6,558 bases of DNA, from contig JBIOYQ010000029.1 in assembly GCA_044870295.1 (NCBI GenBank), positions 1 to 6,558 of the forward strand, given 5' to 3'. This document shows, piece after piece, positions 1 through 6,350 of the stretch. The notes under the pieces were generated by a model. It made no database searches. It saw only the letters and a list, made by a program, of their open reading frames with translations, and had not been told where the DNA came from. Numbering within the stretch: the stretch's first letter is position 1; each line of letters starts with the position of its first letter. The translations under genes and the position numbers were made by a program. The DNA is from AC-52 sp044870295. GTDB lineage: Bacteria; Actinomycetota; UBA4738.

Positions 1-451
1 GACGGACCGATGGGGACACGAATGGGCACCGGACCCCAGGTTCGGCCAGGTCGCCCATGCGCAATGGCCCCGCGTCGATCCGGACCGGCGCGCCCTCCTC
101 GCCCGCCTCCAGGAGCCGCGCTCCGACCTGCAGCGACTCCACCGCTCGGTGCTCCGCCCCGATCTCGGGCATTTCGGTCGCGGGCGGCGCGACACGCCGG
201 ATCTCGCGACGGATCGGGTGGAGGAACCGGATCGCGACCTCGATCTCGCTGTCCGCGCTGCCCACGACCAGGCACTCGCTCTGCAGGCTCGACGCTTCGA
301 CGCCGCCGGATGCTTCGCTCTCGCCCTGGGGGATGAGGACGCCGAACGTCCAACGTGCCCGGTTCTTGAGCGCGCTCGTGCGGTAGGGGTACAGGAGGTA
401 CCCCTCGTACAGGACCGCGTCGGCGATAGCCTCGACGTGGCCAAGGTTCAC
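1..451 (-). CDS. Uncharacterised protein following the hydrogenase large subunit gene (3' end beyond window)
   Basis: I read an open frame from a GTG at 451-449 to the window edge, 150 codons with no stop; the C-terminus is missing. The GTG overlaps the large-subunit stop in a GTGA of 4 bases. A strong Shine-Dalgarno GGGAGG (461-456) lies 4 bases upstream, which supports this start. The N-terminus carries an aromatic-rich stretch, ADAVLYEGYLLYPYR (residues 10-24), then KNRARWTFGVLIP (29-41). A charged region rich in Glu and Arg follows. I see no signal peptide, membrane helix or Cys metal motif, and the single Cys60 and Cys142 are isolated. From memory, proteins opening with a similar LYEGYLLYPYR block occur beside group 1h hydrogenase genes and are annotated only as hypothetical. 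Its position and translational coupling suggest a role in assembly or function of this enzyme, but no biochemical function can be named. Confidence 0.85.
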   Translation of the reverse strand, partial: MNLGHVEAIADAVLYEGYLLYPYRTSALKNRARWTFGVLIPQGESEASGGVEASSLQSECLVVGSADSEIEVAIRFLHPIRREIRRVAPPATEMPEIGAEHRAVESLQVGARLLEAGEEGAPVRIDAGPLRMGDLAEPGVRCPFVSPSVR

Positions 452-2235
452 TTGACCTCCCAACTCGGGGACGCCGCGCCGAAGGTCGGCGAGTGCCGCA
501 CCTCGATCTCCTTGCCGTTGCCCAGGTACATGTGGACGCCGCAGGGCATGCACGGATCGAAGCTCCGCACCGTACGCATGATGTCGATGCCCTTGAACTT
601 GTCGGGCCCGTTCTCTTCGAAGAGGGGCGTGTTCTGGATGGCGTCCTCGTACGGTCCGGCGACACCGAAGGAGTCACGCGGGCTTGCATTCCAGGCCGTC
701 GGCGGGTAGGGGTGGTAGTTGGCGATCCGGCCTTTCCGGATGACGACGTGATGGGACAGCAGGCCGCGTACGGCCTCGTGGAAGCCGCAGCCGATGGCCT
801 CGTCGGGGACCTGGAACGGCGTCCATGTCTGGGTGCGGCCCGCGTAGACTTCCTTCATGCCCTGCTCGACGAAGTAGAGGGCGGCGGCGGCGGCATAGGC
901 CTGGAAGTACGTACGGGCCCGGTTCCGTTCGAGCGTGTTCGCCCAGCGCGGGATCTTCCACTCGAGCTCCGTCTCGGGCATGGTCGCCGTCTTCGGCAGG
1001 AGAATCTTGACGCTGTGCCCGGTCGACTTGACGGTCCCGATGTCGACGAGCCCCGCCAGTGCGGTGACCCAGAAGCGCGCCAGCGGCCCCCCCCCGGTGT
1101 CGAGGGCGAGGTACGACCGGCTCTGCTTGTCGAACCATCGCGGCGACATGACCCAGGTATAGCGGCCGTCGAAGTCGCGCTTCTGGGGCTTGGGCAGCGT
1201 CGTCTGGTTCCAGGGATGGCGCATGTCGACCGTGTTGCCCAGGGGGTCGGTCTTGACGAACCTCTCGCCCTCCTGCCAGTCGTCGTAGAACGAGCTGCCC
1301 AGCAGGATCCGTATGCCGAGATTGATGTCCACGAGGTCGGTGGTGACGAGCTTCCCGTCCACCACGATGCCGGGGGTGACGTACATCTTGCGGCCCCACG
1401 CGGACATCGTCTCGTACCGGAAGTCGCACGCCAGCGGATCCTGGAACGACCCCCAGCATCCGAGGAGGACCCGCCGCTGCCCGACGGCCTCGTATCCGGG
1501 GAGCGCCTCGTAGAAGAAGTCGAAGAGGTCGTCGTGCAGCGGGACCATCTTCTTCAGGAACTCGATGTACTTCATGAGGCGCACGAGATAGTCGCTGAAC
1601 AGCTGCACGCTCGGCACCGTTCCCACGCCGCCTGGATAGAGGGTCGAGGGATGGACGTGCCGCCCCTCCATGAGGCAGAACATCTCCCGGGTGAGCCGGC
1701 TCATCTGCAGCGCTTCGCGATAGAGAGGCCCCGTGAACGGGTTGAGGCCGCGCATGATGTCCGCGATCGTGCGCTGCCCGTGACGGTCCGCGCCGGGCGC
1801 CAGCGTCGTCTCGGCCCGGGCGAGCACGCCGGGGTTGGTCTCGCGCACCATCTGCTCGCAGAAGTCCACCCCCACCAGGTTGTCCTGGAAGAGGTTGTGG
1901 TCGAACATGTACTCGGCCGCTTCCCCGCAGTTGATGATCCAGTCGGCGAGCCACGGCGGATTCACGCGGAACGCCATGTTCTGCGCATAGACCGCGCAGG
2001 TCGCGTGGTTGTCGCCGCAGATGCCGCAGATGCGGCTCGTGATGAAGTGGGCGTCGCGCGGGTCCTTGCCGCGCAGGAACACGCTGTAGCCGCGGAAGAT
2101 CGACGACGTGCTGCGGCACTCCGCGACCTGCCGGTTGGCAAAGTCGATCTTCGTGTGGATGCCCAGGCTGCCGACGATCCGGGTTATGGGGTCCCACGAC
2201 AGGTCTGTAAGTTGCTTGTCGTTGCCGTCAGCCAT
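448..2235 (-). CDS. hhyL: [NiFe]-hydrogenase large subunit, group 1h (high-affinity uptake type)
   Basis: This is the catalytic subunit, 595 residues, which splits H2 at a NiFe(CN)2CO centre. The N-terminal L1 motif is RICGICGDNHATC (68-80) with ligands Cys70 and Cys73. The C-terminal L2 motif is DPCMPCGVH (560-568) with Cys562 and Cys565. Both match group 1h. After His568 there is a 27-residue tail (569-595), as expected for a precursor cut by a HyaD/HybD-type endopeptidase after nickel insertion. No such protease is in the window. I chose the ATG at 2235 because the conserved start (LSWDPITRIVG, residues 12-22) follows directly and the gap from the small-subunit stop is 8 bases; the longer open frame upstream is a shadow of the small-subunit gene. 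A purine-rich AAGGAG lies 14 bases upstream and a weaker TAGG 7 bases upstream. The stop overlaps the next gene's GTG. Three consecutive GGG codons make a G9 run at Gly381-383. Confidence 0.96.
   Translation of the reverse strand: MADGNDKQLTDLSWDPITRIVGSLGIHTKIDFANRQVAECRSTSSIFRGYSVFLRGKDPRDAHFITSRICGICGDNHATCAVYAQNMAFRVNPPWLADWIINCGEAAEYMFDHNLFQDNLVGVDFCEQMVRETNPGVLARAETTLAPGADRHGQRTIADIMRGLNPFTGPLYREALQMSRLTREMFCLMEGRHVHPSTLYPGGVGTVPSVQLFSDYLVRLMKYIEFLKKMVPLHDDLFDFFYEALPGYEAVGQRRVLLGCWGSFQDPLACDFRYETMSAWGRKMYVTPGIVVDGKLVTTDLVDINLGIRILLGSSFYDDWQEGERFVKTDPLGNTVDMRHPWNQTTLPKPQKRDFDGRYTWVMSPRWFDKQSRSYLALDTGGGPLARFWVTALAGLVDIGTVKSTGHSVKILLPKTATMPETELEWKIPRWANTLERNRARTYFQAYAAAAALYFVEQGMKEVYAGRTQTWTPFQVPDEAIGCGFHEAVRGLLSHHVVIRKGRIANYHPYPPTAWNASPRDSFGVAGPYEDAIQNTPLFEENGPDKFKGIDIMRTVRSFDPCMPCGVHMYLGNGKEIEVRHSPTFGAASPSWEVK
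456..461 (-). promoter_or_regulatory. Strong ribosome binding site for the gene after the large subunit
   Basis: On the minus strand the sequence reads GGGAGG, followed by a 4-base spacer (TCAA) and the GTG start at 451. It lies inside the last codons of the large-subunit gene. It decides the start of the downstream gene, because that gene has no ATG near its N-terminus and the GTG overlaps the upstream stop. Confidence 0.7.
1087..1095 (-). repeat. G9 homopolymer inside the large-subunit gene
   Basis: The plus strand shows nine consecutive C. On the coding strand they form exactly three GGG codons for Gly381-383, in a DTGGGPLAR context. The frame is intact through the run, with conserved hydrogenase sequence on both sides. 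A tract of this length is a likely place for polymerase slippage or sequencing indels. Confidence 0.9.
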
Positions 2236-2243
2236 GCCGGAAC

Positions 2244-3308
2244 CTACGACTCCTTCTCTCCTTCGGACGCCGCGGCGGGCTCCGCGGGCGGGTTGTCCGG
2301 GTTCCGCCATTCCGGCTCGCGGTTCATCGAACCGAGCGTGAACTGGCGGAGCGCCCGCACCGTGCGTCCGTAGAGCACGACCGCCTGGGTCGACATGTGG
2401 GCCCCAGGCGGCTCGTCCATGAACGACATGAACTTGTCGGGGAAGCCAGGCATGGTGCAGCCGATGCACACTCCGCCCACGTTCGGGCAGCCACCGATGC
2501 CCCCCATCCAGCCGCGCTTGCCGACGTTGCACTGAACGACCGGGGCCCAGCAGCCGAGCTTGACGATGCACGGCTTCTTGCCGTACTCGGAGGCGAAGTC
2601 CGCCTGCTCGTAATAACCGCCGCGATCACATCCCTCGTGGACGGTCTCCGTGAACAACCATCGCGGGCGCAGCGCCTCGTCCAAGGGGATCATCGGCGCG
2701 GTGCCCGCGGACTGGCGCAACAGATACAGCAGCGTCTCCATGAAGTTGTCGGGCTGGATCGGACAACCGGGGATGCACACAATGGGGATGCCTGCCTTGG
2801 ATTTCCACGTCCAGCCCAGGTAGTCCGCGAGGCCCATGCATCCCGTGGGGTTGCCGGCCATGGCATGGACACCACCATAGGTGGCGCACGTGCCGGCGGC
2901 CATCACGGCCCACGCGTGCGGCACCAGCCGGTCGATCCAGGAGCACGTAGTCATGGGCTGTCCCGTCTGGGGATCGTTGCCGAGGGCGGCCCAGTACCCC
3001 TCGCCGCTGAGCTTCTCGTTGGGGACCGAGCCCTCGAAGACCAGGATGAACGGGCCCAGCTGCCCTTCGGCGGCCCGACGCAGGATGGCCAGGAACTCGT
3101 CGCCGTTCTCGTAGGCGAGCACGGGATTGTGCAGGAGCACCTTCGGGACGCCGGGCAGGACCCCCATCACGAGGTCCTCGATACTGGGTTGGGTCGCGGC
3201 GGTCATGGCGATCGTGTCGCCGTCGCAGCTGAGGCCCGCGGTCACCCATACGACGTGCATCTCGGAGACGGCCGGCGTGGGAAGCGGCAGAGCCGCCTCG
3301 GTCGTCAT
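2244..3308 (-). CDS. hhyS: [NiFe]-hydrogenase small subunit, group 1h, Asp-ligated proximal cluster
   Basis: This 354-residue electron-transfer subunit carries three Fe-S clusters that take electrons from the NiFe site. Proximal cluster: SCDGD gives Cys28 and Asp31 in place of the usual Cys-x-x-Cys pair, plus Cys141 (GTCATYGG) and Cys182 (PGCPIQPDN). The R. eutropha AH enzyme of this group is known to use three Cys and one Asp here. Distal cluster: His224 and Cys227 (VHEGC), Cys247 and Cys253 (PCIVKLGC). Medial cluster: Cys260, Cys281 and Cys284 (VCIGC), with an extra Cys274 in GGCPN nearby. There is no twin-arginine signal peptide and no C-terminal membrane helix, so the enzyme should sit in the cytoplasm or be bound to the membrane through another protein. 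The C-terminus (after residue 333) is a Pro/Glu/Ala-rich tail. The ATG at 3308 has a strong AGGAGGG 7 bases upstream and follows hypE by 12 bases. Confidence 0.96.
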   Translation of the reverse strand: MTTEAALPLPTPAVSEMHVVWVTAGLSCDGDTIAMTAATQPSIEDLVMGVLPGVPKVLLHNPVLAYENGDEFLAILRRAAEGQLGPFILVFEGSVPNEKLSGEGYWAALGNDPQTGQPMTTCSWIDRLVPHAWAVMAAGTCATYGGVHAMAGNPTGCMGLADYLGWTWKSKAGIPIVCIPGCPIQPDNFMETLLYLLRQSAGTAPMIPLDEALRPRWLFTETVHEGCDRGGYYEQADFASEYGKKPCIVKLGCWAPVVQCNVGKRGWMGGIGGCPNVGGVCIGCTMPGFPDKFMSFMDEPPGAHMSTQAVVLYGRTVRALRQFTLGSMNREPEWRNPDNPPAEPAAASEGEKES

Positions 3309-3315
3309 CCTCGTG

Positions 3316-3322
3316 CCCTCCT
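3316..3322 (-). promoter_or_regulatory. Strong Shine-Dalgarno site for the small subunit, overlapping the hypE stop
   Basis: The minus strand reads TAGGAGGGCACGAGGATG. The hypE stop TAG (3323-3321) shares bases with the AGGAGGG (3322-3316). The spacer to the small-subunit ATG is 7 bases, near ideal. Of the junctions in the window it has the best-matched site and spacing, so it plausibly raises translation of the structural genes above that of the maturation genes. That effect is inferred from the sequence only. Confidence 0.8.
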
Positions 3323-4391
3323 AGCAGATGCGCGGGAGCTGCTCGCCGGACAGCAGGGTGACGACGCGCTCGCCGCCGATCATCGAGCGAAGAACCACGA
3401 CGCCTGGGTGGTCCGGCACAACTTCTCCGATGATAGCGGACTCGCCGCCTCGGGGATGGGCGCGCATCGTTTTCAGCAGGCTGGCGGCATCCCGCTCCGG
3501 AACGACCGCGATGAGCTTCCCTTCGTTCGCGACGTACAGCGGATCGAGGCCGAGCAGCTCGCACGCCCCGCGCACCTCGGGCCGGATGGGGAGGGCCGCC
3601 TCGGACAGCCGGACCCCCACCCCGGAGGCCGCCGCCAGCTCGTTGAGCGCGCTCGACATCCCGCCCCTCGTCGGGTCCCGCATGCAGCGGATCGACGGGC
3701 ACGCCTCGAGCATGGCGTGGGCGAGGCCGTGAAGCGGGGCGGTGTCGCTCTCGAGCACGGTGTCGAACTCGAGGCCTTCGCGCACCGACATGATCGCGAT
3801 GCCGTGGTCGCCGATCGTCCCCGAGACGATCACGCGGTCGCCGGGTTGCGCGGCCCCGATCGAGAGCGCTCGGCGGGGCGGCACGAGCCCGACGCCCGAG
3901 GTCGTGATGAAGAGCTGATCGCCCTTGCCCCGGTCCACGACCTTCGTGTCGCCCGTGACGAGTGCGATCTCCGCCTCGGCACAGGCGTCGCGCATGGAGG
4001 CCACCACCCGCCGCAGGTCGTCCATCGCCAGCCCCTCCTCGAGGATGAAGGCGGCGGAGAGCCAGAGCGGGGTGGCCCCGCCGACCGCGAGGTCGTTGAC
4101 GGTGCCGTTGACCGCGAGCCTCCCGATGTCTCCGCCGGGGAAGAACAGCGGGCGAACGACGAAGGAATCGGTGGTGAACGCGATCCGTGGCGTCTCGCCC
4201 TCGCCAGACAGGGCGAGGGTGGCCTGGTCCTCGAGCCGGGAGAGGACCTCGTTGCCGAACGCGGGCAGGAAGACGCGGCGCAGCAGCTCGGCGCTGAGAC
4301 GGCCGCCGCTGCCGTGGCCCAGGACGATTCGCTCGTACTGCGATGCCGGCACCGGGCAGGCCCCGAGCCCGCCCGGCGGCTCGCCGCTCAC
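3321..4391 (-). CDS. hypE: HypE, carbamoyl dehydratase making the cyanide ligands
   Basis: HypE takes the carbamoyl group from HypF onto its C-terminal cysteine, dehydrates it with ATP to a thiocyanate, and passes cyanide to the iron held by HypC-HypD. It belongs to the PurM/SelD-like ATP-binding fold. Visible family motifs are GHGSGG (25-30), DSF (75-77), NDLAVGGA (99-106), TGDTKVV (146-152), RDPTRGG (238-244) and YVANEGKL (286-293). The protein ends PRIC with Cys356 as the last residue, the essential acceptor. The length of 356 is slightly above usual, because about 20 residues precede the conserved ERIVLGHGSGG. I chose the GTG at 4391, which overlaps the SIS-gene stop in a GTGA; a second in-frame GTG at 4352 would give a more typical N-terminus. 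All key residues are present, so the protein should be active. Confidence 0.96.
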   Translation of the reverse strand: MSGEPPGGLGACPVPASQYERIVLGHGSGGRLSAELLRRVFLPAFGNEVLSRLEDQATLALSGEGETPRIAFTTDSFVVRPLFFPGGDIGRLAVNGTVNDLAVGGATPLWLSAAFILEEGLAMDDLRRVVASMRDACAEAEIALVTGDTKVVDRGKGDQLFITTSGVGLVPPRRALSIGAAQPGDRVIVSGTIGDHGIAIMSVREGLEFDTVLESDTAPLHGLAHAMLEACPSIRCMRDPTRGGMSSALNELAAASGVGVRLSEAALPIRPEVRGACELLGLDPLYVANEGKLIAVVPERDAASLLKTMRAHPRGGESAIIGEVVPDHPGVVVLRSMIGGERVVTLLSGEQLPRIC

Positions 4392-4978
4392 AGCAGGTCG
4401 TCCTCGCCCTTGGCGACGTGGATCAGGTCCCAGAGGATGTGGACCAGGGTCCCGTGCGCCTCCTGGATGCGATGGATGCTGAAGCTGGGCACGACGAAGC
4501 AGAAGTCGCACCACTCCGGCATGCGGCCGCCATCCCGCCCGCTGAAGCCCACCGTCAGCATGCGAAGCTCGCGGGCCGCGCTCAGGGCGCGGTTCACGTT
4601 GGCCGATTGGCCGCTGGTCGAGATGCCGAGGGCGATGTCTCCCTGTCTTCCCAGCAGCCGCAGCTGCTCGACGAAGGCCAGGGAGAAGTCGGCATCGTTG
4701 CCTACCGCCGTCAGCAATGCGGGGTCGCTGGCGAGCGCGATGGCGGGGAGGGCCCGCCGCTTGGCGATCACCGGATGCATGAACTCCACCGCCATGTGCT
4801 GGGCGTCGCACGCGCTGCCGCCGTTGCCCATGAGGAGCAGCCGCCCACCCCCGTCGAAGGCCTGGGCCATCGCGCGCGCGCATTCGACGATGCGGTCGGC
4901 GCTCTGCGCGAAGAACTGCTCCTGCGCGCCTCGGCTCTCCGCCGACTTGCGCAGGACGGCCTCCCGAAGCAGGCTCAC
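4388..4978 (-). CDS. SIS-domain protein, GmhA-like (sedoheptulose-7-phosphate isomerase family)
   Basis: This 196-residue protein belongs to the SIS sugar-phosphate isomerase family, of which GmhA converts sedoheptulose 7-phosphate for heptose synthesis. GNGGSACDAQH (51-61) and GISTSGQSAN (118-127) form the phosphate-binding loops. IQEAHGTLVHILWDLI (171-186) is the characteristic GmhA C-terminal helix. Against E. coli GmhA recalled from memory, His61, Glu65, Gln172 and His180 of the active/metal site are all kept, but the Asp169 position is His here, after a one-residue shortening of the preceding loop. The GTG at 4978 overlaps the hypD stop in a GTGA, and the gene's own stop overlaps hypE's GTG in another GTGA. 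It is therefore translationally locked between two Fe(CN)2CO assembly genes, and no other heptose or lipopolysaccharide gene is nearby. A hydrogenase-related role is likely from context, but its substrate is unknown. Family assignment is firm; the reaction is not. Confidence 0.9.
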   Translation of the reverse strand: MSLLREAVLRKSAESRGAQEQFFAQSADRIVECARAMAQAFDGGGRLLLMGNGGSACDAQHMAVEFMHPVIAKRRALPAIALASDPALLTAVGNDADFSLAFVEQLRLLGRQGDIALGISTSGQSANVNRALSAARELRMLTVGFSGRDGGRMPEWCDFCFVVPSFSIHRIQEAHGTLVHILWDLIHVAKGEDDLL

Positions 4979-6102
4979 CTTCCGCCCGTCGGGGTCCCCG
5001 CCGGAGCCGACCCGCGGCGGACGCCCCGATAGAGGTAATACGCGGCGCAGGCACCCTCGGAGGACACCATGGTCGCTCCGAGCGGCGCCTCCGGCGTGCA
5101 GGTCGTGCCGAAAGCCGGGCACTCATCGGGCTTCTTCAGGCCGCGCAGGACCTGGCCGCTGATACATACGGCAGGCTCCGAGGCTCCCACCTGCGCCACC
5201 TCGAAGAGCCGCTCCGCATCGTGCTCGCGGAACTCGTACCGGAGCCGGAGCCCGCTCTTTGGCAGGATGCCCACGCCGCGCCACGGGCGATCGCACACTT
5301 CGAACACTTCATTGAGCAGCCGCCGCGACGCGGGATTTCCGTCTCCACGGACCACCCGCGCGTACTGGTTCTCCACGACAGCCCTACCCGATTCGAGCTG
5401 CCGCACGGCGAGCAGCACGCCCTCCAGGAGATCGACAGGCTCGAAGCCGCTGACTACGATGGGGACGCCATACTGTCGCGAGATCGCCTCGTACTCCGAG
5501 AGGCCCATCACGGTGCACACGTGCCCGGGGCCCAGGAACGCCTGCACGCGGTTGCCGGGCGCCTGCAGGATGGCGCTGATCGCGGGCGGCACCCGGACGT
5601 GGGAGACGAGCAGGCTGAAGTTGGACACGCGCTCGCGGCGCGCCTGCCATACTGCCATGGCGTTGGCGGGGGCGGTTGTCTCGAAGCCAATGGCGAAGAA
5701 CACCACCCTCCGGGAAGGGTTCGCCGCGGCGAACCGGACGGCGTCGAACGGCGAATAGACGACGCGAATGTCTGCGCCCTGCGCCTTGAGCTGGAGCAGG
5801 TCGCCCCGCGAGCCGGGGACGCGCAGCATGTCGCCGAACGAACAGAAGGTCACGTCCGCGCGCGACGCAATGGCGTGAGCCCGGTCGATCATCTCCAGCG
5901 GCGTCACACACACCGGACACCCAGGGCCGTGAAGCAGCTCCACCTCGGGAGGAAGGAGCTGGTCGATGCCGTACTTGACGATGGCGTGCGTCTGCCCGCC
6001 GCAGACTTCCATCAGGGCCCAGGGGCGCGTAACCGTGCGGCGGATGGCGCGCGCGAGCCTCTCCGCGGCGCCCTCGTCACGATACTCGTCCACGTACTTC
6101 AT
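4975..6102 (-). CDS. hypD: HypD, iron-sulfur scaffold for Fe(CN)2CO assembly
   Basis: HypD works with HypC as the scaffold on which iron receives two cyanides and one CO before transfer to the large-subunit precursor. Key motifs are present: CGGQTH with Cys34 (34-39), GPGCPVC with Cys62 and Cys65 (59-65), FGDMLRVPGSRGD (89-101), IGFETTAPA (138-146) and GPGHV (191-195). The four C-terminal cysteines that hold a [4Fe-4S] cluster in this family are Cys313, Cys328, Cys335 and Cys352. The 375-residue length is normal. I chose the ATG at 6102, which overlaps the hypC stop in an ATGA and begins MKYVDEYRD, as in other HypD proteins; the open frame upstream of it is a shadow of hypC and hypF. The last 14 residues are a low-complexity Gly/Pro/Arg tail. 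Its stop overlaps the SIS-gene start. Confidence 0.97.
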   Translation of the reverse strand: MKYVDEYRDEGAAERLARAIRRTVTRPWALMEVCGGQTHAIVKYGIDQLLPPEVELLHGPGCPVCVTPLEMIDRAHAIASRADVTFCSFGDMLRVPGSRGDLLQLKAQGADIRVVYSPFDAVRFAAANPSRRVVFFAIGFETTAPANAMAVWQARRERVSNFSLLVSHVRVPPAISAILQAPGNRVQAFLGPGHVCTVMGLSEYEAISRQYGVPIVVSGFEPVDLLEGVLLAVRQLESGRAVVENQYARVVRGDGNPASRRLLNEVFEVCDRPWRGVGILPKSGLRLRYEFREHDAERLFEVAQVGASEPAVCISGQVLRGLKKPDECPAFGTTCTPEAPLGATMVSSEGACAAYYLYRGVRRGSAPAGTPTGGR

Positions 6103-6350
6103 TCCGGTGCCGCCTTCACCTCGTTCAGCTCGCCCATCTCCTCGAGGAAATCCCAGATGCGGCGCGCCTCGGCTTCGTCCACGCGCGCGAGCGCGAAGCC
6201 CACGTGGACGAGCACGTACTCTCCCACTTTCACGTCGGGGAGATGCTCCAGGCACACGCGCCGCGAAATGCCGCCGAAGTCCACGCGGCCGGCCAGCAGG
6301 TTGTTCTCGTGGGTGACCTCGACGACGCGGCCCGGCACGGCGAGACACAT
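6099..6350 (-). CDS. hypC: HypC, hydrogenase maturation chaperone
   Basis: This is an 83-residue HypC/HupF/HybG-family chaperone. It binds HypD to build the Fe(CN)2CO unit and then docks on the large-subunit precursor to deliver it. The signature MCLAVPG is at the extreme N-terminus, with the essential Cys2, which fixes the start at the ATG at 6350. The second conserved element, VLVHVGFA (47-54) with His49, follows. The C-terminal half (about 58-79) is a charged helix rich in Glu, as usual. The start overlaps the hypF stop by one base (TGATG), with a G-rich stretch about 9 bases upstream. The stop overlaps hypD by four. Nothing is missing or odd. Confidence 0.97.
   Translation of the reverse strand: MCLAVPGRVVEVTHENNLLAGRVDFGGISRRVCLEHLPDVKVGEYVLVHVGFALARVDEAEARRIWDFLEEMGELNEVKAAPE

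Noticed and set aside
493..2373. A 626-codon open frame on the plus strand
   Set aside because: It mirrors the large-subunit gene, is low-complexity and charge-biased (runs of Val, Glu, Arg, His), and has no motif or plausible ribosome binding site.
2236..2571. N-terminal extension of the large subunit in the same frame
   Set aside because: The extension (112 codons) overlaps the small-subunit C-terminal coding region out of frame and reads as Arg/Gly-rich noise. The conserved start of large subunits begins just after the ATG at 2235.
3323..3343. Inverted repeat AGCAG...CTGCT at the end of hypE, as a terminator or attenuator
   Set aside because: The stem is only about 5 base pairs, it lies within the coding sequence, and no T-run follows on the coding strand, so it is likely chance in GC-rich DNA.
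2397..5162. A 921-codon open frame on the plus strand
   Set aside because: It lies antisense to hypF-side maturation and small-subunit genes that have clear family motifs. Its translation is compositionally skewed (Arg, Gly, His, Ala) with no recognisable motif. Long antisense frames are expected in very GC-rich coding DNA.
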